DNA of 64,000 nucleotides from Hydractinia symbiolongicarpus (Eukaryota; Cnidaria; Hydrozoa; Anthoathecata; Hydractiniidae): NCBI RefSeq assembly GCF_029227915.1, contig NC_079883.1:26906001-26970000 (forward strand). The letters run 5' to 3'. Shown here one piece after another: positions 1 through 20,701 of the stretch (its first letter is position 1; each line of letters opens with the position of its first letter). Both the position numbers and the translations under genes were made by a program. The notes under the pieces are model-generated. The model was not told the origin of the DNA. It searched no databases and saw only the letters and a program-made list of their open reading frames with translations.

Positions 1-264
1 AGAAAAAACAAACATACTCTAATGAATTTAAAAAAGTCTAATATCACTTCAATCATTCATGTTTTTGAGCAGACAAAATAATTTTTTTATGGTAGTTTCA
101 TTTTGTAGTTCCTGGTGATATAAAACCATTCTTGAGCCAGCAGCATATTCGCATATTACGTGCAACAAATATTTTCGTATAGCGAAGAAATATACATAAC
201 AAAATGTGTTTTTATTATCGTTCATATTAAAAATAAAAAAATAATAATATAAAAAATAAAAAAA

Positions 265-338
265 TATCAGGGTCTCGGGTCTCGGTATCAGGGTATTGGG
301 TCTCGGGTCTCGTGTATCACATAGGGTATCGGGTCTCA
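265..338. repeat. Degenerate GGGTCTC / GGTATC short tandem repeat
   Basis: Repeated GGGTCTCGGGTCTCGGTATC-like words are visible with small variations. The array is short, and a minus-strand open frame across it is a by-product of the repeat. Confidence 0.55.
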
Positions 339-2705
339 CTTCTCTCATATGCCTTGCCGATCACTGATTGAAGATTCCGCTCTCTATCTGTAGACTTGTA
401 CATGTTTAAAAAATTCAAGTCAATGCTGAATAGCTAGCTAGTTGTCTGGTATTACGCCATTAAAAAAGTTATAAGCTTTTTTACTTTTTCATTTTACATT
501 TTTACATATACTTTACATTTTTAATTTTTATATACTGGCAAGTTTTGCTGCTTATCTCCTTCAGCTAGATTTGGGTTTAAATTTCTTGAAAATCTACGAT
601 AAATGGGTCATAGTTTGGCAAGCCAAACTTTTTCTTTTTCTAGACTCACATTTTCATTTTGACATTCATAAACAACACTCCGTGGCGGTTAGAAACATAA
701 ATATAAAAATACAAAAAAGCGCCGCGTCTCCAAGTGCCACCATTAAACGTGTAAAATCACCGTAAAATTACCCTTTCTGACGCTATCTCATTAAAAAATC
801 ATTAGGAGAAAGTATTTTTCAATCTTGGTTTTGTCAACACCTGGGCCTTAGATTCATCTCACGTTGTTTCAAGAAACCAACCAGAATACTTCCAACCTGC
901 ACCGAGCTGACATTTTTGTGCTGCGCTATAAATCGTTGGGATATATAAAAACATTTAAAGAATTATATTTTGCTGGTGTTGCTGGAACCCTGTACTTTAA
1001 ATAGAAAATTTCATTAGAAGTGAGTGTGATTTAGTGTTGCAATACCTCCAACGGAATTTCACGCATCGGGTGTTAAAAATATAAAAAAATAACAGGCTCT
1101 ACGAAAGAGAGCAAATACGACTTTCCACTTCGTTACCGTGAAATTTAGCAGCTCTCCCCTCGACGACTACCTAAAAATAACTCAAATCCACGACTCAAAA
1201 TTACCTATTTTCGATTCCCACCGAAGGTGTGTCGTCTCCAAGAGATAAAACGTCAACGCTCATCCTCATCGCCTTGGTAAAAATGATAGTCATAGAAGAA
1301 AACCCTTCTAATAATTTTCTGCTAAAAACAAGTTGTTTTACAAAGTCATACGCATGTTTTAGCACTGTTCAGGCCGACATTTCGATGAGGAAAGACACCA
1401 TCGCACTCACTCAGTGAGAATTGCGGTATATTATTTTAATTTCATCCTTGGTCGAAAGATCCATGAGTTTACTAACCCGTCCAACTGAAAACATATCAAC
1501 ATGTCATATATAGATACGTAAATAAAATAACACAGGAATCATCATTTAAAAAATATTTGCTAATTTAAATTAATCGTGTGTTTCATGCTTAAAATGTAAC
1601 AATGCTAGCAGGTGCTCTATTTCAACTCTCATGTTGATGGCACAATAAGTGTAAATCATTTTTGAATGATCACATTACGTCAACCGTTTGTCTTTATTTT
1701 TGCGCATTTTTTCATATAAACAAAAGCGATCAACATTTTCGTAAATTCACAGAAGAGTTTTTTGAGTATCGTCTGAACGTTAATGTTACATGAATGTTTA
1801 CAAAAGTTAAAACATTTTGCGATCTTTTTGCACATGCGCAAGCGTTTCTGTAGGTAGAAAATATAAACAACAACAGATCACATTTATTTATTTCCAATGG
1901 ATTAATTCCAATGGATCTTTTGTTACCCAAAAAATCTTAATCCTCATTAATAGCCATTTTACCCTGTGCGAGTCCTGCTTTTTTTATCTACACAAAAGTG
2001 CGCGCATGCCCATTGTTCTCAAAATAAAATCAAAACAACTACGTCACGCGGAAATTGGTCTATACGTGGCTAACTTCTTACTTATTATAAGAGACAAATT
2101 ATTTTAGTTAAAGTTAAGCACAACCTTGTATTTACATTTTTAATATAATTATTACAGTACAAACATAAAAAACATTTAAAATAAAATTTTAAAAAAAAAT
2201 ACCTAACTACACCACATGCAGTTTCAGTTTAGACTTCGGTTTGGCCTTGGCTCATTTACAAAATTGCGAATGATTAACGTGAAGATAAACTAAGGCTACC
2301 TTTACACAACGCTTTTCTTAAACAAGATAATCTACTGTCCTTTGCGAAGTAACCTTGGAGGCCAGCGACCCCCTGTTCTTTTTGATCACATGACATTCTG
2401 AAATTTTTAAATTGCTTTTAAAGTGTCAAACTTCCAACAGATTTTTATATAAGTGCTGGTCAAATCGTTACAGCGCGAAACACGTAAGCATGCGATCAAA
2501 AATCGGTAAAAATGGGGCCAACTGTTTGACCATAGTAGCAGGACTAGGTTATGAGAAGAGCATGTTTTAGAAGGATTGTGCTATCCAGTAATTACAACAG
2601 TTAGTAATCTAGGTAGAACAATCAGGTCTTTAGCAACTAAAATTTTGAAAATATAATTTCTTTTTGTCCATAAAAAGAGTCTTGTAAAGAAATGTGCGCG
2701 CAATC

Positions 2706-2823
2706 TTTTCGTCCCCAGGGTTTGTTGGCTGTTGTCAAAGCCACTAGATCTTACTTGACGCTAACAAGTTTCTTCGCCGCCGGTCTCGATGTCAAAAAAG
2801 CAAAAACTTCTGGAGATGAGGTT
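2706..2823. mobile_element. MITE-like element, CCTCGTCCCCAG family
   Basis: The left end reads TTCGTCCCCAGGGTTTG and the right end reads CTTCTGGAGATGAGGTT, its imperfect inverted complement. The interior (GCCACTAGATCTTACTTGACG, TCGCCGCC, CTCGATGTCAAAAA) is shared with the copy at 15145-15262. There is no coding capacity. Confidence 0.6.
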
Positions 2824-3459
2824 GGTGCCATTACAAGGGTTAATTAGAATAAATTTCACAAAGAACGTTTTTTACGAATTTTGAGCTACGGAAGAAAATG
2901 CAGCTAAATGGAAACGAGACTTCGCAACCATGCAACCACGTTTTTAAGTTTATAGCTAGTGCGCATGTGCTGACTCGTGATATGAAAGAAGCCCAAACGC
3001 ATCCTCGTACTAACAGTTTTTTGACATAAACCATCTCTTTTGGTAGGGGAATGGTACAAACGTACAGTTCGTACTTGAAGTTCATGATTAAATTTCCTGT
3101 GATTGTATATATTACGCCCTTGTGACTTTTCCTCTAAAATGGCGCAAGTGTGAACGCACTTAGTACGAAATGCAGATTTGCAGCGCCGCGGAACAAGAAC
3201 GCTTGAGTGGAAAGGAAAGTAAAACAGATGTATAACAAAAATAAATATTTCTTATCACTTTAAATTTCGTAACACAATATATAACTTAGACAATGACGAA
3301 TAAATTCAGTGAATTAGATAAAACATCAAAAGAAAAACGTGAGGAAACATAAAAGCAGTGCGCACACCACAGTAAATATTTCCACACGTTTTCACGATAT
3401 AGTTAAGCCGATACACATAATTTTTATAAGCATATGAAAATTTGAGAACCGGCTCAGCA

Positions 3460-3536
3460 AACCTCGTCCCCAGAGTTCGTTGGGCTTTTTATATTTGGAC
3501 AGTCTGAGAACGAAGTTGCTGGCTCGGGGTATGCTT
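3460..3536. mobile_element. Partial MITE-like element, CCTCGTCCCCAG family
   Basis: It begins AACCTCGTCCCCAGAGTTCG, like the other family members. The right end (GCTGGCTCGGGGT) is only a weak inverted match, so this copy is degraded or a solo end. Confidence 0.4.
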
Positions 3537-5339
3537 AGCAAACGTTTTTTTAACAACCCCTCCTGGAAATAAAATTTGTTTATTTTCAGTACACAAAAGT
3601 ATGCTTATTCTTTAGTCAATCTGAGCCTCGACATGCTTATAAATATCATGCTTATATACAAAAAAAACATACCCCGTTTAGATTGCATATTCAAAGAAAT
3701 AGTGAAACATCTATCGTTGACTAAAAAGCGTGGTCCCCCAAAAAACTAAAATATTGTACAATAGTTTATACCATGGTTGCATCTCCACAACATTCAGGAA
3801 TAACTCAATTCAAAAAATTTATAATAATCGCCTCAATAATATCATTTAAACTCGATTATCTAATTTTTTTTTGTCATTAAAGTGATTGGGTAACGTTGAT
3901 TTTCACTGGAAACCACACACGAACTATGCCTTTTGTAAGGCCGTATTCACACTTGCAGATAGGCGTCGCTCCGTAATGGCAAGCCTATGCAGACGTTTTG
4001 AGCTGTATCGCTCATACAACTGAATAAAGAGTTAAATTATTCTCCATAGCAAATCACCTAGACTCGATGTCCCTAGTCTGGGAATTATTCACAAAAGTAA
4101 TTTATCAAAACAGAATAAGAAAACAACGCCCACCCAAAAATCAAGTGTTTTACAAACGCCTCCTATTGTAACGCCCTCTTCTTATGAAAAGAGGAATCTA
4201 AGTCAGCAAAAGGATTAACTTACATAATTTTAGAATATCAACTTACTGTATACATTTATAGCATTTTTTCAAATAAACAAGACTCAATTTCTGGTTCCTA
4301 ATCTGCCATAATAGTAATAACAAAAAAAAACTATTTCTGATATTTGCAATAAAAAACATTTTGGAGCGATACCTATCCGCAGTGTGGTCACACGTTTTAA
4401 GTAAAAACTGAAAAAATAAAAAACGAGATGACAAGAAAATAACTAACCAGTACGAGGCTAATAATTATCATAATTAAAAAGTACTGGGAACGAAAGGAAT
4501 TAAATATTTCTGATTTGTATTAAATAATGTATAAATTAATAAAACTACACAATTTCGTTCCCATACCCTCGCAGTTTTCTTGGGGCTGGCTATGGGGAAG
4601 AAATTGTGTAGAAGATTAGCAGAACCCCAGAAATTAGTTATAATTTACAATTTATTTGATTAACAGTTTAGTGTGGATCAGCGCTGCCAGTACGGTTAAA
4701 TGGGGATTTGGACTAAAAAGAATAAATTAGTGTCATTATTAACGTGCAATCTTTTTCAAAGATCTGGTGACAAAGTTGACGGTACAAATACGACATTATT
4801 TGCTAGAATGTGAATCAGTCGGTGTTAGTCGTTAGTTACTGTTGCTAGCGTCAACATTCATTGTGTCGCATAGATAGTGCCGCGAGGAAAGTTTTAAACA
4901 TTCCTTGAAACCTAACATTATGTTTAGAAGTGATAAAACACCCTTTTAAACAAAACATGTTTAGTTCTGCAAATTATACTGTCACATGAAAAACCATGCG
5001 AAGCAACTTTAAGTTGTTTTTCGGCTTAAAACTAAAAAAAAACATTATAAACAGTGATAAAAAAAAACATATATAAAATAAAAAAACAAATGAAACAAAA
5101 ACATAAAAACATAAAAGCAAAGATATGTGCGTCTACTATTATCTTTACTATGATTTTAACGTGCGGAAATAAAATATTTTTATATTCAAACATGCTATGC
5201 ACACATGATATATCAAAATAGATAACCAGATATTTTTCGGTATCAAATCATTCAAAATTTCATAAAACAAAATAAAAAAAAACATTGCAGAGAACTAATA
5301 GAAGTGAAACGCAGCGCGTTGTCATAGTAACACGCGTTG

Positions 5340-13223
<7,884 letters not shown>

Positions 13224-15048
13224 TCTGACTTCATTACATAGATCAGTATTACTTTCTTCTAAAAAATTATATGCCAGAAATCTATAATTTTTAGCAAACT
13301 TTAAAGTTAGCCCAAAATTAAAAAATATAATTTTCCCTTATTCAGTGTCATCAATCTTTGCAATCACAAGCACTCACACTGTGAACTGCGTTCATTTCAT
13401 GGTACGAAACATTTAAACTTTACCCCCAGGAATGAAAAGTGTAAAGGAGTGGAAAGGGTAAACAGTTTTTCTAAGAACATTTTTATATGATGAAAATATA
13501 TTTTACGTAGCTACAAATCAATGTTAACAAACACAGATTTTTATATTATGTATATATGTCAGCTAGTATACTAAATCATATAAGTTACCTATACCTAGTC
13601 TCTTTTATTCCAAATATTTTATGATAGTGATTCTATATCTGGCTGATCTTGTTTTAAATCGAATCAGCAAACATTTGTATATAGCTATATACCTTTTTTA
13701 ATGCTTACATTTTCTGCAGTATGCCTTCTGGTTCTAACAACTGCATGGCAGGCAGAAACATGCAGAAACTTGCTGAAGAAAGGTCTTTTTCAGCCCATTT
13801 CTTTCTATGGAAACATTTTTGAGGCTTTAAACTATTATAGAGTGTAGATAGATAACTTCTGATTGACATATATGCATACAAAGTGGTAACAATACATTAG
13901 TACGAAGAAACAGACTAAAAAAGACCTCACTTTACCTAGCGCTGGAACCTTTTTGTCTGCCACGCAATTGTTAAGGCCGCCGAGGGCTTACTGAGGAAAA
14001 TGTAAACATTCAAAAAGGTCTATACTTAGCTTTAGTTACACCATCAACACAAGTACTAGAAAGAAGGCTGCATTGTAATCATGTACATGAAACATGAAAT
14101 GGAACAGCATAAAATTAAAAAGGCAAGAAATGGACACAGAAACCCATTTTTCTTGGGCGTTAATTAGCTAGGTGAAAACTACACGAAGACAAAATTTTAC
14201 CCTCGAAATATTCGCCAGAGTGTCAAACTTACTATCCAAGTCACCCAGGGTTCATGGTAGCTATAATCAGACACAAGCAATTGAACACTTTTAGCACCTA
14301 GATATAGCATCTAGCTAGCTTAATAAAACCGGCTAGCTAACTATGTTATACAGCTGTGCTACATATCATAAACAGATTGTTGTGTAAAAAAACTTTGCGA
14401 TACCACATGGTTTCATTTAAGACTTAAACATTACTGAGTAAAAGACTACTACTAAACCAATTCAACGAACCATATTCACAACAACGGCAGGATACCCTTT
14501 TGTTTCGACTTTTTTTTTCTTCTCCCAGAAAAGTAAATAAGGCGGGCAAGATTTACGGGTAAATATATGCGGGGCGCTGTAATGCAGGACTTTTCCGGAA
14601 AAAGTTCTACGAATTCTCTCTCGCCCACCTCCGCAAACCAAAACCAACTCAAGACTAATATGAAATAAACGTATTTAAAATTAAGAATATACAGGTTGTT
14701 AAAGATCGGTAAGAGAATGGAGCATAATTTTTACTTGTAACAATATGTTAAGAAAAATTAGGAAATTGAAAAGAGCGGAATTTCCCGAAGTAACTGTTTC
14801 CTTCCACTGGCATTAATGTACAGAAAACAAATATCAAAATAGACTCAAATAAATGATAAAAATTCCCGGAAAGTTACTGGCTTGTGTCGTTTAATACAAC
14901 TGTTAACGAGTATCGATTTTGAGGAAAACATATGACTTTCAGTTTCAACTGCCGACGTAAGCAATGTTGAGGTGAAGCCACGACACCTTCAAAAAACTTC
15001 GACTGTCTTTAGTTGTATCAATGACGTAGCAAAAATAGCATAATTGTC

Positions 15049-15133
15049 AACCTCGTCCCCAGAGCTTCTTTAGGTATCTTTATTTTTTTACCGTCCTGTA
15101 TAAAAATATCTAACAAGCCCTGGTGACGAGATT
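15049..15133. mobile_element. MITE-like element, CCTCGTCCCCAG family
   Basis: It opens with AACCTCGTCCCCAGAGC and closes with GCCCTGGTGACGAGATT, an imperfect inverted pair. No protein is encoded. It sits directly next to a second copy. Confidence 0.6.
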
Positions 15134-15144
15134 GTTTATTCCAT

Positions 15145-15262
15145 CCTCGTCCCCAGGGTTTGTTGTCTATGCCATAGCCTCTAGCGCTTACTTGATGACT
15201 AAACAAGTAATTTCGCCGCCGCCTCGATGTCAAAAAGGCGAAAACCCCTAGGGACGAGGTTG
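15145..15262. mobile_element. MITE-like element, CCTCGTCCCCAG family
   Basis: The left end CCTCGTCCCCAGGGTTTG and right end CCCCTAGGGACGAGG form clear terminal inverted repeats. The interior shares TTCGCCGCC and CTCGATGTCAAAAA with the copy at 2706-2823, which defines a subfamily. Confidence 0.7.
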
Positions 15263-15732
15263 TTGTTTATTCGTTAGCAGATTTCATATTCGTCATTATT
15301 GATTGGATTAGAACCTATGCCGTCTTAACATGCCAAAAATTACCCCGAATGTTCACTAATTCGAACTATTGTAACGATAACTATAGTTATGCAAGTTTCT
15401 CTTCTTTTTTTAAAGATATTTTTTTAAACTGAAGATACAACAAATATTCTTCTTTATAAATTTCCAATGTACAAGGAAAACATCAACAAGATTATATAAT
15501 CTATGATTTGAAATTTATATTCTTGATTTGAAATACTTTCGCTAAGTCGATCTAGTTTCACTTTTTTGCTAAAATGTTAGTCAACAAATACTGCCTCCTT
15601 AACTTGAAAATTCGAACTCTGAAACTGTCTTCGTGGTTCTCCTCTCGCATTCGCATCCCTATAGCTCATTAAGCTAAACCTCAAAAGTAGAACGCGTAGA
15701 TATTGGAAATTTGAATTATATTAGCAGAAACA

Positions 15733-15832
15733 CCCTCGTTCCCAGGGATTTTTAATTCTTTGATATGAGGGAAGACATTAAAAAATTTCCGCCGTCTTCT
15801 CTCATATCAATAAGACAAACATCACGAGGGTG
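15733..15832. mobile_element. MITE-like element with internal palindrome
   Basis: The ends are ACCCTCGTTCCCAGGGA and ATCACGAGGGTG. Inside, TTGATATGAGGGAAGAC is mirrored by GTCTTCTCTCATATCAA, so most of the element can fold back on itself. Confidence 0.6.
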
Positions 15833-16152
15833 ACTTTAGGACCATACTGCGTATAATTTTTAATCAGCGTATTAAATATTCGTTCTACTAAGATGTCGTT
15901 CTTAAACTCTCGAAACACCTAAATTTTTATAATTTTATATATTCATTATCTATATATTACATTATTTTTTCTTGTCTCTTTTTGCATATCAGACGGCGAG
16001 ACCTATCAAGCACAGCGCAGACGAAAGACAAAAAACCCTGTGAACAAGGTTGTTTGTGACACCTTTACAAGGCTCTTCACTATTTACATTGAGTGGTTGG
16101 AATAAAATAATGAAAATTCCAAAGTTTCTCTTCGAAAAATAGTAAAATAATT

Positions 16153-16252
16153 AAACCTAGTTCCAAGTGTTTTTTTACGCGTATGATTGCTGATCGCATC
16201 ACGGCACATCAAACCTCCATCACAGGCGTGAAAGAACCCTGGTGATGAGGTT
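16153..16252. mobile_element. Degraded MITE-like element
   Basis: The left end AACCTAGTTCCAAGTG and right end ACCCTGGTGATGAGGTT resemble diverged termini of the same family. Another possible left end lies at 16503 (AACCTCGTCCTTAGTG) with no visible partner. Confidence 0.4.
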
Positions 16253-17003
16253 GTAGAAGTGTTTATAGAATTAGATTAAACTATAATTTTATTTTTATCT
16301 TTGGACAAAAAATAGAGCTAACGCATCACTTCCTACTTTCGAAATTTCTGTAAAGCCGCGGACACACTATAATAATTTGCCTTGTCACTCGCCTATTGCT
16401 CAAAAGAAAGCCTTTTTTGATTGATCTTTCTTTTTCGTCTAAAGTATCCATAACGAGCACCTTTTTCCAACAAAAAAGTAAGACGAGTAGCTCGATGAAC
16501 TCAACCTCGTCCTTAGTGCTCTTTTTCACATCACTTAGAACTACCATAAAGTAGTGATACGTTTAATTTTGTAACTGTTCAGTTTGGCTTTTTTTAAACA
16601 TGTTACATGAATTTTAATATTTAGTTCAGCCTACTGAGCAGAAACACAAAAACTCTAAATTGGCTAATACGAACTACAAGTTTTAGTAATATGAAATTTC
16701 ATCAAGGAAGACAAAAACACACCAATATATTGTGTATTATTCTATTATGTTTAAAAGTATACAGGATAAAGATGAATTATAATGCCCCGATGTAATAAGG
16801 GTCTTACCAGCTTAATTAAAAAATTATTAAAAATTCTTGGAAAAAAATTAAGTGGGTATACTATCATTTTGTTTAAACCGCATTGTTTACAAAGTTTGCG
16901 AATACAATAAATAAGATCGGTAACATCATTTTCTGACATCCAGGCGGTTGCGATTTTGTTTAAAAAAAACACTTGAAGCCGTACTTCAAATACATTGAGC
17001 AGA

Positions 17004-19763
17004 ATGCCACGAGGAGGAACATACGCTAATAATTCCACCAACCGAAGTTTGGGCAGAGTGGGGATGCCTATGGGGAGTGCACCTGTGTCTTCCAGATCTT
17101 CGAGTTCAAACTATTATGCCTCAAGCTCTTCTGCTAAGACATATGTTGATAACTCGATGAACCGAAACTTAGGAAGGGTTGGAATGCCTGTTGGAAGTTC
17201 ACCAGCGTCCAGAGATTCTGGTAGCAATTCGTCTTCGTCAAGGACGTATGTGGATAACTCGATAAATCGAAACCTAGGAAGGGTTGGAATACCTGTTGGA
17301 AGTTTTCCAGCGCGCAGAGATTCTGGAAGCAGTTCGTCTTCGTCAAGAACATATGTGGATAACTCGATGAATCGAAACCTAGGAAGGGTTGGAATGCCTG
17401 TTGGAAGTTCTCCAGCGTCTAGAGATTCTGGAAGCAGTTCGTCTTCGTCAAGAACATATGTTGATAACTCGATGAATCGAAACTTAGGAAGGGTTGGTAT
17501 GCCTGTTGGAAGTTCTCCAGCGTCTAGAGATTCTGGAAGCAGTTCGTCTTCGTCAAGAACATATGTTGATAACTCGATGAATCGAAATTTAGGAAGGGTT
17601 GGTATGCCTGTTGGAAGTTCACCAGCGTCCAGAGATTCTGGTAGCAATTCGTCTTCGTCAAGAACGTATGTGGATAACTCGATGAATCGAAACCTAGGAA
17701 GGGTTGGAATACCTGTTGGAAGTTCTCCAGCGTCTAGAGATTCTGGAAGCAGTTCGTCTTCGTCAAGAACATATGTTGATAACTCGATGAATCGAAACTT
17801 AGGAAGGGTTGGTATGCCTGTTGGAAGTTCTCCAGCGTCTAGAGATTCTGGAAGCAGTTCGTCTTCGTCAAGAACATATGTTGATAACTCGATGAATCGA
17901 AATTTAGGAAGGGTTGGTATGCCTGTTGGAAGTTCTCCAGCGTCTATAGATTCTGGAAGCAGTTCTTCTTCGTCAAGAACATATGTTGATAACTCGATGA
18001 ATCGAAACTTAGGAAGGGTTGGTATGTCTGTTGGAAGTTTTCCAGAACGCAGAGATTTAAAAAGTGCAATCAATACAAAGGAAGAGAAAGTCCAGACACG
18101 CACTTATGTTGACAATCGAGTAAATAGAATCTTGAACAGAGTTGGAAAACCTTTAGGATCAGTGCCACTTAAGTCTGTCCAAATCAAGAGAAGGTATGTA
18201 GACAACGCTTTGAATAGAAGTTTAGGGAGAGTTGGTCTTCAAGTGGGGAGCAAGCCACTATCCCAATCATCGCTCGTTCAAAGTAGCAACCAAAGGGTTT
18301 ATGCTGACAACCCAGCGAACAGGAGATTAAAACGAGTTGGGCTTCCGCTAGGTACCAAGCCTGAAGAGACTTCGCAGCATAATGAAAAGACTTACCTTAA
18401 AATGGCTTATCAACAGCTGATGAACTCAGTATGTATCAGGTTGACCTTATCTGTTTGTTATGTGTACTTTTTTCATATTTCTGCCCATCCTTATCCCCCA
18501 GGGTTGGTTGCTTGATGCCAAAGCCACTTTTTATAATATTTGCAACAGACGACCTATTTAACAGACGCTCTTTCTAGTCATACCGCGATGCTTATTGTTT
18601 AACCAATAGGCACGTCGTTTTTTAAATTTTAAATTTATTGTTGCACAAACATTTAGGACGGCGATTTGGATGAACTGTCTGCGTCATGGGGCAATGCCTC
18701 AAAAGAATACGTTATGGACGCAATGGAAGAATGCGTCAACCGCATGAATGTATGGAAGGAATACTGCGAACGTTATTATGAAGAAACATCCAATGAATTT
18801 TCTTTGGTGTCAGAGGCATCTAATGACTCTTCCTTGGTGTCACGCATGGACAAGGCGCACATCTCTGCAAGTCTGGCAACTTTGATGTCAAAAAACAATG
18901 CTGCCGATTCGTTTCAACGTTATGGCGGTAAAGTGATTCCATTTGAAGATCTAATTGTGGAAGAAAGAATTGGGAGCGGAGGTTTTGGGCAAGTGCATTC
19001 TGGAATGTGGAAAGGTATAAGAGTTGCTATAAAGAAGCTACGTGATCAACGCGTAAGCCGAAGTCTTTCTGCTCAATTTGAAGGTGAAATAAAAGTTTTA
19101 TCTACGCTGAATCATGAAAATATCATGACCTTCTATGGGGCTTGCTTGGAGACATCTAATCTATGTATTGTGATGCAATTTATGGAAGGGAGCTTGTATG
19201 ATCAGCTGCATATTGTCGAACGGCAGTTTCACGACCGACATAAAGCATTCATTGTGCGCGAAATTGCTTGCGGTTTAAAATATCTCCATTCGAAACAAAT
19301 CGCACATGCAGATATGAAGTCGAACAACGTGTTGTTAAACATTTTCGACGATGACATAGCGAGTGTCAAAATCACGGATTTTGGATTGTCAATGATGAAA
19401 AGCGAAAGTGAAACTTCATCTTCTGAGAATAAACTGGTCCGATATATTGGCACACCTAAATACATGGCACCCGAACTTCTCAGAGGGGAGTTTTTAAACA
19501 GAGGGGATATGATAAAGGCTGATGTGTACGCATTCGGTCTGATTATGTTTGAAGTATTTTGCGAGGAAGAACCATTTAAGAACTTGAACATCAATCAACT
19601 TCAAAAGCACGTCGGAGAAGGATATTTAAAACCGGACATAGATGGGTTAAACATTGATGGCCGGCTGGTTTCTTTGATTAGAGTATGTTGGGATAGAGAG
19701 CCAACAAGACGGCCATCAGCTGAAGAATGTTTCAATTGGTTGGCGTCAAAAACAGAAGAGTAG
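17004..19763 (+). CDS. Tandem-repeat protein fused to a TKL-like protein kinase (2 exons, 843 aa)
   Basis: Exon 1 is 17004-18428 and exon 2 is 18657-19763. The donor TCA/GTATGT and acceptor ATTTAG/GAC keep phase 0. Residues 5 to about 455 are 13 copies of a TYVDNSxNRxLGRVGxPxGS repeat joined by serine-rich linkers. Exon 2 carries a helical spacer and a kinase domain. It shows the glycine loop GSGGFG (about 581-586), the ATP-binding Lys in VAIKK (601), the catalytic Asp in HADMKSNN (694), DFG (716-718) and APE (746-748). The HRD arginine is Ala, but the catalytic residues are present, so activity is plausible. Sequence style places it with the tyrosine-kinase-like group, probably Ser/Thr-specific and cytoplasmic; there is no signal peptide or membrane helix. 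The start is the first ATG in frame; an upstream TTG gives no better start. The substrate and the role of the repeats are unknown. Confidence 0.88.
17134..18048 (+). repeat. Coding minisatellite of 105-bp units (9 near-identical copies)
   Basis: Nine head-to-tail units of about 105 bp lie in the kinase-gene exon 1, each encoding one 35-residue repeat. Units differ by only a few substitutions (for example SMN/SIN, MPVGS/IPVGS, SRDS/SIDS). The first repeat and the last three have diverged in sequence and linker length. The high DNA identity points to recent unequal exchange or gene conversion. A long frame on the opposite strand is only its shadow. Confidence 0.92.
18488..18560. mobile_element. 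Solo end of a CCTCGTCCCCAG-family element in the kinase-gene intron
   Basis: TTATCCCCCAGGGTTGGTTG followed by ATGCCAAAGCCACT matches the left interior of the copy at 2706 (CCCCAGGGTTTGTTGGC, AAAGCCACT). It lies wholly within the intron at 18429-18656. It accounts for the non-coding tail of the exon 1 open frame. Confidence 0.45.
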
Positions 19764-19820
19764 TTATTTTTACGAACGCAAAAATTGTTATTTTACCGAA
19801 CGGAAATAGTTATTTTACCG

Positions 19821-19826
19821 AATAAA
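19821..19826 (+). terminator. Polyadenylation signal AATAAA of the repeat-kinase gene
   Basis: AATAAA lies 58 bases after the stop codon, next to a duplicated GTTATTTTACCGAA motif. It is a canonical signal at a typical distance; the cleavage site is not visible. Confidence 0.6.
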
Positions 19827-20648
19827 CACCCAACGTGATTCTAATTGACCATAACTGGAAGAAGAAGATTTTAATGCAAAATTGTACAAGCAAATTTTTT
19901 TAAAAGAACCATGGAATGAGATGCTTTTCTTATTCTTTTTCTTATTTTTTCTTCTTCTTATATGTTTAACTTGAAATTGTTCTTATTTTCTTTCTAACAG
20001 TTTTGAGAAAGTATAATGATGATCTTTAAACTTTTGTTTTGCAGATGTAATTTTTATTTTATTTTTTAATTTTTGTACGCGTGGTTTGAATATTAAACAT
20101 ATGTCGATTAAAACTAATGAGATGTTATTCTTATTGCGAAATATTTTCATGTGCCTATATAAACTGGTATATTCAAACAGGGTTGCCAAACGGAAATAGG
20201 AAACGCGATCCCCCGACCAATCTAGGAAAACTTCCTATGCATTTTTAATCTTCACGTGAGTAGCTTTGTTTGAAGAAACAAAACACAAGAGATTGAAGAA
20301 ACTATAGGTTAAGTCAATGAAGCTTGACCGATGACATTAATACACCTTTTTCATCACAACACAAGCATAAGGATGTGCTTAAAAACATTACAAAATAACA
20401 ACAGCTTCAGGCTCAAATTTTAGCAAATCTGTTGACCCCTCACGCAATCAAAGCTTGTCTATTGCAGGCTACAACCACCTAAAATTACGTTAAGGATCCC
20501 ACGATTACGTTAAGGATTCCACGATCCAAACTTGAATTTTCCTCAGAATCGGAATAAGCCAGGATTTAAATTCTTCGTCTTTTTTGCTTACGTGCTAACT
20601 GTGAAATAATATCAAAACTGACGCAATTGTTCATTGACACACTTGTAA

Positions 20649-20701
20649 ACTCACATAGCACTCACATAGCACTCACATAGCACTCACATAGCACTCACAT
20701 A
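20649..20701. repeat. Tandem array of the 11-bp unit CACTCACATAG
   Basis: Five consecutive, nearly perfect copies of an 11-bp unit lie in an intergenic position. Confidence 0.85.

Larger units (their letters stand above)
1..5339. other. Gene-poor left flank
   Basis: No coding exon could be supported here on either strand. Open frames are short, lack recognisable motifs and have no consistent splice signals. The region holds a degenerate GGGTCTC/GGTATC repeat near 265-338 and two inverted-repeat-type elements (2706-2823 and 3460-3536). It presumably includes the 3' flank of the kinesin light chain gene, which ends at 5340 on the minus strand. A distant 3' untranslated exon cannot be excluded. 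Confidence 0.5.
13224..17003. other. Intergenic region between KLC and the repeat-kinase gene
   Basis: This spacer lies between two divergently arranged genes, so both 5' untranslated regions and promoters should lie here. A possible KLC 5' exon acceptor (TTTTTTAG) sits at about 13262-13263. The short frames, for example 14462-14647, carry no motif. From 15049 onward the region is filled with inverted-repeat elements, listed separately. I could not place a transcription start. Confidence 0.5.

Noticed and set aside
2840-3085. An 81-codon minus-strand frame beside a MITE-like element
   Set aside because: No motif, no splice support, and adjacent to repeat sequence.
14462-14647. A 61-codon minus-strand frame upstream of KLC as a KLC first coding exon
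   Set aside because: No similarity to kinesin light chain N-termini and no donor fitting the acceptor near 13262. It may be untranslated leader or promoter.
17114-18103. A 329-codon minus-strand frame opposite the kinase repeats
   Set aside because: It is the mirror of the 105-bp coding repeat; a unit length divisible by three keeps every frame open. The plus strand splices in frame to a kinase.
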